DNA of 64,000 bases from an uncultured Paracoccaceae bacterium (GCA_947498415.1 CANMKB010000004.1:1-64000); one strand, 5' to 3'; shown: positions 33,939-43,008, numbered from the stretch's first letter. Notes: generated by a model not told the origin, from the letters alone. A program made the numbers and translations.

Positions 33939-34842
33939 GAACTGGAATTCAATACTGTTTGACTGGAACCAAGTGAGGGCTTTCCTCGCGACCGCAGAGG
34001 AAGGCTCATTCAGCGCGGCTGCACGGGTACTAAACACCTCGCAGCCAACGATAAGCCGACAAATCTCAGCGCTTGAATCCTCGCTGAAGGCCACTTTGGT
34101 CGAACGCAGCGTGACAGGGCAAACTCTTACACCTACGGGGCAAGAACTACTCGATCATGTCCGCGTGATGGGGGAGGCAGCGACCCTTGTTTCTATGGTT
34201 GCAGATCGACAGTCTCAGGAAGTTTCAGGAAATGTCGTTTTAACAGCCACCGACCTGATGTCGGCTGCAATCTTGCCAAAGGTCTTGAGACCGCTTCGCG
34301 ATACCGCTCCGGCGATCACCATTCGCATCGTTGAGTCGAATGATAATCAAAACCTTATAATGCGAGAGGCAGATATCGCCATCCGGCATGTGCGCCCACA
34401 GGAACCAGAATTGATTGCACGCCACGTTGGAGACCTGCGTTCAAATCTATACGCGGCGCGTGGTTATCTAGACAAAGCGGGCCGACCTCACACAATCAGA
34501 GAGGTCGCTGATCTTGCCTTCATTGGTATTCCAGAGCCTGACTACCTGGTTGAAGCTTTGCAAAACATGGGCATTCCTGTCCAAGCTGATCGATTTGTCA
34601 TCCAGCCACATTCCAGCATGGTGGCCTGGGAAATGGTCAAAGCGGGTCACGGCGTTTCGATGTTGCCCGCATTCCTTGGCGAAACTGAGCCAGGCATCGA
34701 AACCGTGTTTGCTGACGTCCCTTCCATGGAGTTTCCCATCTGGCTGGTAACGCATAAAGAGCTTCGGACCAGCTCAAGGATCAGAACCGTTTTTGACACG
34801 CTGGCGATCCAGCTTCAGGCAGTAGCCAATGAGCGGCGCTAA
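33937..34842 (+). CDS. LysR-family transcriptional regulator
   Basis: A 301-residue regulator with an N-terminal winged HTH (WNQVRAFLATAEEGSFSAAARVLNTSQPTISRQI pattern, about 8-45) and a C-terminal effector domain (about 95-295). It is divergent from the oxidoreductase/DinB pair over 276 bases, the usual arrangement for a LysR regulator and its target. A GGGGG stretch lies about 13 bases before the ATG, so the ribosome site is not ideal. Confidence 0.94.
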   Translation: MNWNSILFDWNQVRAFLATAEEGSFSAAARVLNTSQPTISRQISALESSLKATLVERSVTGQTLTPTGQELLDHVRVMGEAATLVSMVADRQSQEVSGNVVLTATDLMSAAILPKVLRPLRDTAPAITIRIVESNDNQNLIMREADIAIRHVRPQEPELIARHVGDLRSNLYAARGYLDKAGRPHTIREVADLAFIGIPEPDYLVEALQNMGIPVQADRFVIQPHSSMVAWEMVKAGHGVSMLPAFLGETEPGIETVFADVPSMEFPIWLVTHKELRTSSRIRTVFDTLAIQLQAVANERR

Positions 34843-34928
34843 CCAATTCCACCTAAATTCATTCTTTAGCGATAGAGGTGGGCCTTAAGAGAACAGGTTT
34901 GCTCTTAAAGGCAGAAGCACAAACTGGG

Positions 34929-35555
34929 TCAGTCCGCCCCGAACGCGACCGCGACTGCGGAGACCTTTGCAATGGCTTCTATTTCGTCACGGGAGTTGGC
35001 TTCTTGGCTTTGCAAGGCAAGTCTCGCAGAAGCGCCAATCAACTCTAGCAACAATATGGCGACCGTTATGGGATTTCTCGACATCTCTGGAAGGGCGCGT
35101 TGCATTGAAACACCAATGAGTCGCCCCACCTTTTCGTTTTCTCGACTACAAAGCTCAGACAGTTCTGGTGAGCTTTGTGCCCCCATCCATACGGCGGGGA
35201 GCACCGGATCGTCCAAAAACAATTGAAAATACTGACTTACTAGACTTTGGACTGCGTCCACTAGATCGCTTTGACGTTCTACGGGTCCAAACAACCGTCG
35301 GACAATATGGTGAATGTCTTCGTGGTGCAGTTCGATCAGCGAGACCATTAAGGCCGGCTTTCCAGAGAAATACCTGTATATTGCGCTCCGTTTCATTCCC
35401 GCGCGATGCGCAATTTCGTTCATGGTGAGGCTGTCATAACCTCCTTCCAGAATACCCTGCCGTGTTGCGTCAAGCACCTGATCAACCCGCTGAATACTAC
35501 GGGATTGCGTCGGCTTTCGCCGATAATAGGTCTCTGTTTGGTCATCTTTTTTCAT
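34929..35555 (-). CDS. TetR-family transcriptional regulator
   Basis: A 208-residue regulator. The N-terminal HTH domain reads MNEIAHRAGMKRSAIYRYFSGKPAL (about 44-68), followed by a helical ligand-binding domain. The ATG at 35555 is preceded by GGAGG. A GTG at 35573 is an alternative start that would overlap that site. It is divergent from the deacetylase-C45-MFS operon with palindromes in between, so it most likely represses that operon and itself. Confidence 0.92.
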   Translation of the reverse strand: MKKDDQTETYYRRKPTQSRSIQRVDQVLDATRQGILEGGYDSLTMNEIAHRAGMKRSAIYRYFSGKPALMVSLIELHHEDIHHIVRRLFGPVERQSDLVDAVQSLVSQYFQLFLDDPVLPAVWMGAQSSPELSELCSRENEKVGRLIGVSMQRALPEMSRNPITVAILLLELIGASARLALQSQEANSRDEIEAIAKVSAVAVAFGAD

Positions 35556-35602
35556 GCGGTCGGCAGCCTCCACGGTGCAGCTTTACAAGAATGCCAGAAA
35601 CG

Positions 35603-35640
35603 TGACGGGTTGTCATCTATTAAAACATGACATAGTGTCA
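35603..35640. promoter_or_regulatory. Operator palindromes between TetR and deacetylase genes
   Basis: TGACATAGTGTCA at 35628-35640 is a perfect 13-base inverted repeat. TGACGGGTTGTCA at 35603-35615 carries the same half-sites TGAC/GTCA with a different centre. The spacing of about 25 bases suits two TetR dimers. Confidence 0.6.
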
Positions 35641-35677
35641 CGTACTCAAAAGAATCACACAAATGCTGGAGACACAG

Positions 35678-36475
35678 ATGACTGAAATGAAGACCCAAGC
35701 CACATTGACCTTTGATTTTGACGCAGAATCCCTTTGGATGTCGTTGGGGCAGATGTCGCCACAACCCATGTCGCGCGGGAAATACGGCGCACAAGTCGGG
35801 ATCGACCGCATTCTGGCCTTGCTTGACCGTGAAGCTATCCCCGCAACCTTCTTTGTGCCGGGCGAAACAGCGCGCCGCCACCCAGACAAAGTGCGTGCAA
35901 TCGTCAACGCCGGGCATGAAATCGGACATCACGGCGACGTTCACGAGGCCCCGGCAACCCTATCGTTCGATGAGGAAAGGAAATGCCTGACGCGTGGGAT
36001 GGACGCGCTGGTAGATGTCACCGGGAAACGTCCAATTGGCTATCGGTCTCCATCCTGGGACTTTAGCGAAAACACGCTCAACCTACTGAAAGAGTTCGAA
36101 TTTGAATGGGACAGCAGCTTGATGGCGGACGATTTTCGAATTTACCAATTGGAAGACGCTTCGGGCAAAGATACCGGCATTACCGAATTGCCTGTATCCT
36201 ACGAACTCGACGATGCGCCGTATTACCTCTTTGCGTTTATGCCGATTTATCTGGCCGGTATGAGCGACCCGGACAAAGTTCTGCGTATTTGGGAAAGTGA
36301 GTACCGAGGCGCGGCGGAAATTTCCGGCCTATTTAATCTCACAATGCATCCGCAGATCACCGGACGCTACTCACGCATGCAAGTTCTGGAGCAGCTGATC
36401 AAAACCATAAAGGACAGTGGCCAAGCAGAGTTTGTGACCTGCTCTGAAGCCGTCTCAAATTTGAAAGGCCGCTAA
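35678..36475 (+). CDS. Polysaccharide deacetylase (NodB-homology) family protein
   Basis: A 265-residue NodB-fold hydrolase. The first motif is TFDFDAE near residues 11-17 and the second, with the metal histidines, is GHEIGHHGDVHE near 86-97. Then come GYRSPSWDFS and a late FNLTMHPQ motif. It looks closest to the PgdA-like branch from Helicobacter and to PuuE-type enzymes, which often act on small amides rather than polysaccharide. There is no signal peptide, so the enzyme is cytoplasmic. The ATG at 35678 has GGAG six bases upstream. The next gene starts two bases after its stop. Confidence 0.9.
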   Translation: MTEMKTQATLTFDFDAESLWMSLGQMSPQPMSRGKYGAQVGIDRILALLDREAIPATFFVPGETARRHPDKVRAIVNAGHEIGHHGDVHEAPATLSFDEERKCLTRGMDALVDVTGKRPIGYRSPSWDFSENTLNLLKEFEFEWDSSLMADDFRIYQLEDASGKDTGITELPVSYELDDAPYYLFAFMPIYLAGMSDPDKVLRIWESEYRGAAEISGLFNLTMHPQITGRYSRMQVLEQLIKTIKDSGQAEFVTCSEAVSNLKGR

Positions 36476-36477
36476 AC

Positions 36478-37548
36478 ATGGTCGAAATTCAAGGCATCCC
36501 CTTGATCGAAGCGGCCGGTTCTCCGGCCGCCATCGGTCACGCCATTGGCGAACAAAGCCGGGACCGAATTCTGGCGACGATCAATCTCTATGCGGAGATT
36601 TTTGCGAAGCCCAAAAAAGATGTTTTTCGCGCAGCAGATCATTTTAAATCTCAGATAGAGAGTTTTGCGCCCAACTTGTCTGAAGAGATTTCTGCCATGG
36701 CAGAAGCCGCAAATGTAGATCGTCGGTGGTTGTATGCGCTAAACGCGCGCAGCGAACTTTTATCGGCGCTCGCAGTCGGCGAATGTACTGCGGTCCATTT
36801 CAATGGCACCCCGTTTCTTGGTCAAAACTGGGACTGGCTAGAGCAACTTGAAGACCTGATGGTGCTGGAGCGAATAACCGACACCGCTGGCCATACGGTG
36901 TTGATGCTGACTGAACCGGGCATCGTTGGAAAAATTGGCCTAAATTCCGCTGGGATTGGCGTTTGCCTAAACTTCTTGCCGACATCGAACCCTACTCTTG
37001 GCGTTCCAACGCACATCGTGCTGCGCCACATTCTATCTGCTAGGACGTGGTCGGAGATTGAAGATATCATTGATCGAGCCGGTTGCGGGCGTTCTGCAAA
37101 TTTATTGATTGCTGACGAAACGGGTCGCAGCACAAACATTGAATTTGATGGGTTAAACGCACGGCCTTTCGCATCGGAACAAAAAGCGATTGCCCACACA
37201 AACCACTATCTAGCGTCCGATATTCCAGTGGCCGAAGTACTCTTTGAAAATTCTGATGCTCGGCTTAACCGAGCAAGGACGCTTGTAGAGGCTTCCAAGG
37301 ATTCCAATTTGGAAGAGCTTAGAGCAATTCTATCTGACAGGTCAGATTTCAAACACCCAATACTAGCACCCTACAAAGAAGTTCCGGCCTTTCGCGGCAA
37401 AATTGGAACGGATTGTTCTATCGCGATGGACCTTGAACGTCGTCAAATGCACTTCCGGCGTGGCAATGACCCATCCGTCGCCTTTGAATGCGTCGATATC
37501 CTAAAGACGCTATCCAATCATGCCGAGGGGCAAAATCATGAGCTCTGA
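36478..37548 (+). CDS. C45-family autoproteolytic acyltransferase/hydrolase
   Basis: A 356-residue Ntn-hydrolase of the penicillin acyl-CoA:6-APA acyltransferase (C45) type. GECTAVHF contains Cys103, which should become the N-terminal nucleophile after self-cleavage at Gly-Glu/Cys. GQNWDWL follows, as in other family members. Homologues cleave or transfer acyl groups on amides and lactams. Packed between a deacetylase-type amidohydrolase and an MFS pump under a TetR regulator, it may handle an acylated amide compound (inference). Its stop lies inside the start of the MFS gene. Confidence 0.9.
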   Translation: MVEIQGIPLIEAAGSPAAIGHAIGEQSRDRILATINLYAEIFAKPKKDVFRAADHFKSQIESFAPNLSEEISAMAEAANVDRRWLYALNARSELLSALAVGECTAVHFNGTPFLGQNWDWLEQLEDLMVLERITDTAGHTVLMLTEPGIVGKIGLNSAGIGVCLNFLPTSNPTLGVPTHIVLRHILSARTWSEIEDIIDRAGCGRSANLLIADETGRSTNIEFDGLNARPFASEQKAIAHTNHYLASDIPVAEVLFENSDARLNRARTLVEASKDSNLEELRAILSDRSDFKHPILAPYKEVPAFRGKIGTDCSIAMDLERRQMHFRRGNDPSVAFECVDILKTLSNHAEGQNHEL

Positions 37549-38758
37549 AACACTGCCCCCCCGCACATCGCAGGACCGTGAATTTCTCGTTATCGTTGCA
37601 CTTTTGATGTCTAGCACGGTTCTCGCCATCAACATGATATTGCCGGCATTCGACCAGATAACATCAGAGTTCGCGCTTCCTACACCGGCACGTGCAGGGC
37701 TGGCGCTGGGTGCCCTTTATGCAGGCCTTGCCATTGGGCAAATTGTTCTGGGACCCTTGTCAGACACCATCGGGCGGCGAAACACTCTTTCCATAGGCCT
37801 CCTAACCTTCATGTTAGGAAGCGTTACTTCGGGACTATCAACTCGCTTTGAGATATTGTTGATAGGTCAAACTATTCTGGGCTTTGGTCTGGGGGCACCG
37901 CGAGTTCTCACAATCGCTATTTTTCTGGATCGCTACTCTGGCCCTCAGATGGTCCGCGCCATGTCATTGGTGATGACAATATTTGTGATTACGCCAACCT
38001 TTGCTCCGTCACTTGGGCAGGAAATTGTGTTAAATCACGGGTGGCGTTCTATTTTTGCCGTCTACATCCTATTCGGGCTCGCGATGTTAAGCATTGTTCT
38101 GTGGCGTCTGCCAGAGACTATGCCTCGAAACTTGCGGCGTGCGTTTGATTTCGCTTCCGTCGCCCGAACCTACCAGACGATATCCCAAAACCGAGATGCC
38201 CTAAGCTATGCTGTGGCCTTAGGTATCGTCACTGGGCCATTTGTGGCGTATCTGAATCTGTCCCAGCAAGTTTTCGAGTTCCAGTACGAACTTGGTACTT
38301 TTTACCCACTCCTGTTTGCCATTCTATCGCTTTGGCTTGGGGTGGCGTCACTCACGAATGGTTGGCTGGCGACAAGACTGGCCACAGTTCGCATTGTAGC
38401 TGCAGCAATATTATTGCTCATGATTGCGTCAGCGACCGCCATTAGCGCCATGTTTTTCTACGGAGGCAACATCCCAATCGTATTGTTCGTCGGGTACGTT
38501 TCACTCGCTCTCTTCTGTGTGGGCCTTTTAATCGTAAATCTCAACGCACTCGCGATACAGAGCCTCACTAATTATGCAGGTACAGGTGCTGCATTCGTAG
38601 GCGCGCTCTCTACCTTGATCTCAATTCCGATCGCAATCCTAACAGGTGAGTTAACCCAATCGACGGCCATGCCACTTGCTATGTGTTTTTTCATTTCAGC
38701 GAGCCTGGCGTTGTTCATTCATCTGACCTGCTCAAAGAGAGCACAGTTAACCGCCTGA
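37538..38758 (+). CDS. MFS transporter, Bcr/CflA-like
   Basis: A 406-residue membrane protein with 12 predicted segments. Motif A between segments 2 and 3 reads GPLSDTIGRR, and the N-terminal NMILPAFDQI stretch is typical of Bcr/CflA drug-proton antiporters. The start at 37538 overlaps the C45 stop (ATGAGCTCTGA) with GAGGGG upstream. It probably exports, or less likely imports, the compound handled by the two enzymes before it. Confidence 0.92.
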   Translation: MSSETLPPRTSQDREFLVIVALLMSSTVLAINMILPAFDQITSEFALPTPARAGLALGALYAGLAIGQIVLGPLSDTIGRRNTLSIGLLTFMLGSVTSGLSTRFEILLIGQTILGFGLGAPRVLTIAIFLDRYSGPQMVRAMSLVMTIFVITPTFAPSLGQEIVLNHGWRSIFAVYILFGLAMLSIVLWRLPETMPRNLRRAFDFASVARTYQTISQNRDALSYAVALGIVTGPFVAYLNLSQQVFEFQYELGTFYPLLFAILSLWLGVASLTNGWLATRLATVRIVAAAILLLMIASATAISAMFFYGGNIPIVLFVGYVSLALFCVGLLIVNLNALAIQSLTNYAGTGAAFVGALSTLISIPIAILTGELTQSTAMPLAMCFFISASLALFIHLTCSKRAQLTA

Positions 38759-39016
38759 AGTTCCTTGCGAATTGGGATTAAAAAGTACTTCCACCAAAAA
38801 TTTGCAGTTTTCTCAATTTAGAGAGGAAACCTATTTCCGTATCCCTTTTGCATTGGTCAGAGGTAGAGCACTAATCGGGAGGTGTTCTGTCCAGTTTTTC
38901 GCTTTAAGGGTGACCTCCGTCGCCCTTGCAGCACCGGTCATTCAAGCCAATGCAATGCTTTTGGCATCAGCGCGGTGCTGACGTCTAGGTTTGGAGGGGG
39001 GATTGGAAAGCATATT

Positions 39017-39646
39017 ATGCTAAGGGTACAACTGCCAGCCTTAATTTCGAAACGCGAGGCATGGAACAAAGGGCGGATCCACGGCCAGAAACGACAGTTG
39101 CTTCCAAAGCAGGTATGGGCCATCCGTGCGCGCCTTAAACTTGCGATCTATCCCCGCGACTTTGCGCTGTTCAACGTTGCGATTGATATTAAACTACGTG
39201 GTTTTGATCTGGTCAAACTCAACGTCTCAGACCTAGTAAAAGGAGATCGCGTTCGCGAACGAGTTTTATTGGTCCAAGGCAAATCCAGAAAGCCGCTGCA
39301 GTTCGAACTGACTGAAAACACATGAGTTTCAGTCTTAGTATGGACTAAGTCACTGATATAATTCCTTGCCAGTTCATGTTTCCAAGCCGTTCCCAAGATC
39401 GACCAAACATCTCAACGCGGCAATACGGTCGGCTCGTCCGTGATGGGGGGGGTATCGATTGGGCAGGAGACGAGCCTTATGGCACTCTTTCACTCCGCCG
39501 GACCAAGGCTTCGGAAATCTACCGCAAACCACAACCGTCGCGCCGTGCAGCTTTTGCTAGGCCAGACGAAGCTCGATAGTACATTGCATTATCTTGGTGT
39601 TGAACTTGAAGATGCCCTGAGCATCGCTGAACGGATCGACATCTAA
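39017..39646 (+). pseudogene. Decayed third copy of the tyrosine recombinase
   Basis: Conceptual translation matches the recombinases at 43092-43724 and 55164-55796: LRVQLPALISKREAWNKGR, LLPKQVWAIRARLKL and FNVAIDIKLRG. The frame then stops at 39323 (TGA where the others have CGA), and further stops and shifts follow. It resumes as STRQYGRLVRD and ends with DSTLHYLGVELEDALSIAERIDI. It cannot make a full enzyme. Some homology to the intact units continues upstream of the start codon (GCGCGGTGCTGA). It is oriented opposite to the two intact copies. Confidence 0.82.
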
Positions 39647-39859
39647 CCCGTGTTGGGGGACGGCATTTGACGTTCGACGATTTAGAACAGACCTACGATG
39701 TTGTAGCGGCTAAAGCGAAGTGTGAGCCCATATCTACAGATATGGCGGTTTCTTGGAATGTCAGCCATTGGAGTGAAGATACGATGAAGATGCATTGTAG
39801 ATTGGTTGACAGACATCCACGCTCCAACAAGGTTTCTCACATCTGTCAGGAGTGAACGG

Positions 39860-40456
39860 CTATGTTCTTAGCCGCCAGCTTTCGATTTGGGAAACAAGAA
39901 ACTCAACCTGTGCTGAAGCAGATATCACACGACCATTCATTCGCACATAAACCTCAACGCCCATTGCGAATGTCAGCAACATTTTGGCTGCGGACGAAAG
40001 CTCAAAGTCGCGAGAAAGCTCTCCTTCCTCTTGAGCCCAACCGAGCGCCAGCTCAAACATCCGCTGCATATTATTGTAGTGAATGGTTGTGATATCGCGA
40101 ACTTCGTCGATTCCCAAATGTGCGTTTTCGATAACGGTGTTGACCATCAAGCAGCCCTCATCGCGCGGATCATCGGCCTCTCCTAGTGCGAGTTGTCGGA
40201 AGAACGAGATCAATGCGCTAAGCCCGCCTGACTGTAGAGGTTTTAGCGCTGTCTCATCTGAGATTGCCAAATATCTTTGCAAAGCTTCGAGAAAAAGGCC
40301 TTGCTTGCCGCCAAAATCCGTCTGGAGGGCAAACCGGTTGATTGAAGTTTCGCTCTCAATCTCGCGAACACCAAGTGCTCCGTATCCCTTTTTCCAGAAA
40401 GCGAGCATAGCTGCTTCTACTGCAACCTCACGATCGTAACTTTTTGCACGAGCCAT
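39860..40456 (-). CDS. TetR-family transcriptional regulator
   Basis: A 198-residue regulator of the branch starting MARAKSYDREVAVEAAMLAFWKKGY, with HTH residues about 28-50 (IESETSINRFALQTDFGGKQGL). A similar regulator lies at 53372-53941. The ATG at 40456 has GAGGAG upstream. The divergent SRPBCC gene starts 91 bases away, with two matching operators in between, so it almost surely controls that gene and itself. Confidence 0.93.
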   Translation of the reverse strand: MARAKSYDREVAVEAAMLAFWKKGYGALGVREIESETSINRFALQTDFGGKQGLFLEALQRYLAISDETALKPLQSGGLSALISFFRQLALGEADDPRDEGCLMVNTVIENAHLGIDEVRDITTIHYNNMQRMFELALGWAQEEGELSRDFELSSAAKMLLTFAMGVEVYVRMNGRVISASAQVEFLVSQIESWRLRT

Positions 40457-40490
40457 GTACTTCTCCTCTCGAAAATTCCAATTCAATACT

Positions 40491-40529
40491 AGACAGGTGT
40501 CTAGAATGGAGGTATCTAGACACTTGTCT
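40491..40529. promoter_or_regulatory. Twin AGACA-N2-TGTCT operators
   Basis: AGACAGGTGTCT (40491-40502) and AGACACTTGTCT (40518-40529) share the same perfect 5-base half-sites with a 2-base centre, 27 bases apart. They fill the space between the TetR gene and the SRPBCC gene and are the probable TetR binding sites. Confidence 0.72.
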
Positions 40530-40547
40530 TTATATGGAGAAACCAAA

Positions 40548-40937
40548 ATGACAACAATTTCAAAATCCATAACCATCAGTGCGCCTATGTCCAAGGTTTG
40601 GGAAAAAATCTCAGACACAGGCCGTATTTCAGACCTAATTGGGTTTCTGGCGTCGAGCCAGCAAAGTGGTGACATTCGTGTATGCACACTGGAGGGTGGT
40701 GGCGAGTTGACGGAAAAAATCGTTAGCGTGGATCACGACTTGAAACGTGTGGCCTATGCGATCACCAGTTCACCATTGAATATGGATTTTCATGTTGCCA
40801 GCATGCAGTTGGAAGAAGATCATGGTAAAACCCGATTGGATTGGGTCGTAGATTTGTTACCTGCTGATGCCCGTGACCATATGGAACCAATGCTGGACGG
40901 TGCATGCGTTGATATGGCCAAAACATTAGCAGCTTAA
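40548..40937 (+). CDS. SRPBCC family protein
   Basis: A 129-residue START/Bet v1-like (polyketide cyclase/dehydrase type) protein: ITISAPMSKVWEKISDTGRISDLIG at the N-terminus, then RVCTLEGGGELTEKIVSVD and a long C-terminal helix (RDHMEPMLDGACVDMAKTL). The family forms a ligand pocket. Some members are enzymes and others only bind hydrophobic molecules. The start is taken after a GGAGA-type site. It is the probable target of the divergent TetR regulator. Confidence 0.88.
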   Translation: MTTISKSITISAPMSKVWEKISDTGRISDLIGFLASSQQSGDIRVCTLEGGGELTEKIVSVDHDLKRVAYAITSSPLNMDFHVASMQLEEDHGKTRLDWVVDLLPADARDHMEPMLDGACVDMAKTLAA

Positions 40938-41130
40938 TCTGTTTTCCTGCGACTACAAAAAAGAGCCGCAGGATTTCGCCCTCAAATATGCAAACACTGG
41001 AACTATTACTGCGAACCGCGGAAAAGCAGACTTTTCCGCCTTTGGTCACCTGACTGAGAAGGTCCGTTTCATAAATGATAGCGCTGGCTTTGCTTATGTC
41101 AGCGATCAGGTCCTTAAGGATGCCGCTTGA
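40936..41130 (+). pseudogene. Possible C-terminal gene remnant
   Basis: A frame with protein-like composition (DYKKEPQDFALKYANTG ... ADFSAFGHLTEKVRFIND ... VSDQVLKDAA) runs from just inside the SRPBCC stop to a TGA at 41128. A stop lies at 40927 and there is no start codon, so at most it is the tail of a lost gene. I do not recognise the family. Confidence 0.35.
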
Positions 41131-41131
41131 C

Positions 41132-41167
41132 TCATAGGCATCGGACTATGTAGTCAATTGCCTATGA
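41132..41167. promoter_or_regulatory. Inverted repeat over the ArsR start
   Basis: TCATAGGCA and TGCCTATGA are perfect 9-base arms separated by 18 bases, the right arm covering the ATG of the ArsR-type gene. This fits an autoregulatory operator. Confidence 0.5.
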
Positions 41168-41463
41168 ATGAAATCATCAAAGCTTTGGGCAGTGAGAAGC
41201 GGCGGCTCGTGCTGGATTGGTTGCGCGATCCCGAGGCGCATTTTCCACCGCAAAGGGACGGCGATCTGATGGGGGACGGCGTCTGTGTTGTCTTCATCGC
41301 CGAGAAGTTGGGCGTGAGCCAGCCGACTGCGACCGAGCACATGAAGGTGCTGCACGCCGCGGGCTTGGTGACGCCGAAGCGGATCAAGACATGGACCTTC
41401 TACCGACGCGATGAAGCGGGGATCGAAAACGCACGCGATCACGTCATGAAACTATTTACCTGA
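41164..41463 (+). CDS. ArsR-type winged-helix regulator
   Basis: A 99-residue regulator: IKALGSEKRRLVLDWLRDPE, then a GVCVVFIAEKLGVSQPTATEHMKVLHAAGLV recognition region typical of ArsR/SmtB, and a wing (KTWTFYRRDE). No metal-binding CxC motif of the ArsR/SmtB type is visible, so the signal is unknown. The upstream TTG at 41158 is a less likely start. Cupin and dehydratase genes follow directly, giving a three-gene operon that looks more GC-rich than its surroundings. Confidence 0.9.
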   Translation: MNEIIKALGSEKRRLVLDWLRDPEAHFPPQRDGDLMGDGVCVVFIAEKLGVSQPTATEHMKVLHAAGLVTPKRIKTWTFYRRDEAGIENARDHVMKLFT

Positions 41464-41479
41464 CGGGAAAGGACGAATA

Positions 41480-41899
41480 ATGAGCGACGCACCGACAGTT
41501 GGCACAGGCGTTGATACAAAAGTGGCCGAGAAATACGGCTATCAGAACCACAACGATGTCGCCTTCGGCTTCCTGAAATTGATCGACGTGGAGAAACTGC
41601 GCGACAGTGTGACGGATGATTGGTTCAATCAAACACTTTGCGAAGTAAACGGGTGTGTGGTTCGTCTCGGCGTTGTGAAGGGCGAGTATCATTGGCACCA
41701 TCACGATAAGGAAGACGAGTTCTTCTACGTGGTGTCGGGAAAGCTGTTCATCGATCTCGAAGACGGAACGATTGAGCTGCATCCGAACCAGGGATTTACC
41801 GTGCCTCGCAAGGTCGTCCACCGCACGCGCGCGCCCGAACGGACGGCGATGCTCATGGTGGAAGGTGCGGGCGTTGAGCCAACCGGCAATGCAGGGTGA
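41480..41899 (+). CDS. Cupin-domain protein
   Basis: A 139-residue single-cupin protein. Motif 1 is GEYHWHHHDKEDEFFYVVSG with the metal histidines and glutamate, and motif 2 is GFTVPRKVVHRTRAP. Such proteins may be dioxygenases, isomerases or metal-binding sensors. It starts 16 bases after the ArsR gene and ends inside the start of the dehydratase gene (GTGA overlap), so all three are coupled. Confidence 0.9.
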   Translation: MSDAPTVGTGVDTKVAEKYGYQNHNDVAFGFLKLIDVEKLRDSVTDDWFNQTLCEVNGCVVRLGVVKGEYHWHHHDKEDEFFYVVSGKLFIDLEDGTIELHPNQGFTVPRKVVHRTRAPERTAMLMVEGAGVEPTGNAG

Positions 41900-42900
41900 G
41901 GGCCTTGGAGACACTTCCAACACTTGACGAAGTAGATGCTGCAGTCGCCGCTCTTCGTGACGTTGTGGTCGAGACGCCGCTTGTGCGCGTGCCGTCTTTG
42001 GAGGAACGCACTGGTGCGGCATCGGTCTACGTGAAACTGGAAACGATGCAGCGCACGGGCTCTTTCAAATTCAGAGGCGCCTACTGGCGCTGTCTGCAAC
42101 TCAGCCCTGAAGAACGAAAGCGCGGCGTGATCGCCTACTCCTCGGGCAACTTTGCCCAGGGGCTTGCAGCCGCCGCGCAAATCCTCGGAGTCCCCTGCAC
42201 AATCGTCATGCCTGGTGATGCGCCCGAGGTGAAACGACACAAAACCGAGAGTTTTGGTGCGACCGTTGTTCAAACTGATCACGGCGACCGACCTCGAGAG
42301 GCGGTTGCGGGCGACGAAGCCCGGCGTATCGCCATTAACGAAGGGCGTGTGCTGCTGCATCCGTTTGATGACCCTGCGCTCGTAGCGGGTCATGCCAGCC
42401 TCGCCATTGAGGTACTTGATCAGCTGGACCAATGGGGCGTGCCCGCACCAGACGATATCTTGTGTTGCGTCGGCGGGGGCGGATTGTTCGCTGGCATCGC
42501 GCTCGGGTTTCGCATCAAAGGAACGCACACATCGTGCATCCCCTGCGAGCCATTGGGTTACGACAGCTTTCGTCAATCCTTGCGCGCCGGCCAACCCGTG
42601 CGGGTCAGCGGTTCCGGCGGAACCTTGTGCGACGCCCTGCAGGCGACCCGTCCGGGCGATGCACCATTCGCGATCGCTCGCGCGGCGGCGCTTGGCGAGC
42701 CTGCAACTGTCGACGACGCTGCCGTCCGTGACGCCATGCGTTTTGCCCACGATACGCTGAAGGTCGTTCTGGAGCCGTCGGGCGGGGTAGCGCTCGCCAC
42801 ACTTCTTGGCAGCGGCTGCAGATTTCAGGGGCGAAACGTCGTTGTCGTGCTGACAGGAGGGAACATCGAAATCGCGTCTTTCGGACAACTTGCTGCGTAG
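41896..42900 (+). CDS. Threonine/serine dehydratase-like PLP enzyme
   Basis: A 334-residue fold-type II PLP enzyme. The PLP lysine is K58 in GSFKFRGA, the phosphate-binding loop is CVGGGGLFAG (about 192-201), and SSGNFAQG near residue 89 is the asparagine loop. Members deaminate threonine or serine, racemise serine or cleave hydroxyaspartate. There is no C-terminal ACT regulatory domain, so it is catabolic-type. It starts at GTG, overlapping the cupin stop. Confidence 0.92.
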   Translation: MRALETLPTLDEVDAAVAALRDVVVETPLVRVPSLEERTGAASVYVKLETMQRTGSFKFRGAYWRCLQLSPEERKRGVIAYSSGNFAQGLAAAAQILGVPCTIVMPGDAPEVKRHKTESFGATVVQTDHGDRPREAVAGDEARRIAINEGRVLLHPFDDPALVAGHASLAIEVLDQLDQWGVPAPDDILCCVGGGGLFAGIALGFRIKGTHTSCIPCEPLGYDSFRQSLRAGQPVRVSGSGGTLCDALQATRPGDAPFAIARAAALGEPATVDDAAVRDAMRFAHDTLKVVLEPSGGVALATLLGSGCRFQGRNVVVVLTGGNIEIASFGQLAA

Positions 42901-43008
42901 GCTCGGAGATAGCTCTGAACCGCAGGACGATACTAGTAGCATAAATTGGATAGCAGTGCCGAAGTTCCCACAAGTAGCCGTTCGAACTAAGTGCTACATT
43001 ATGCAGAT

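Noticed and set aside
39728..39745. CCATATCT/AGATATGG perfect hairpin with a 2-base loop
   Set aside because: It is a neat inverted repeat, but it has no T-tract, no neighbouring start codon and no second copy. I cannot give it a function.
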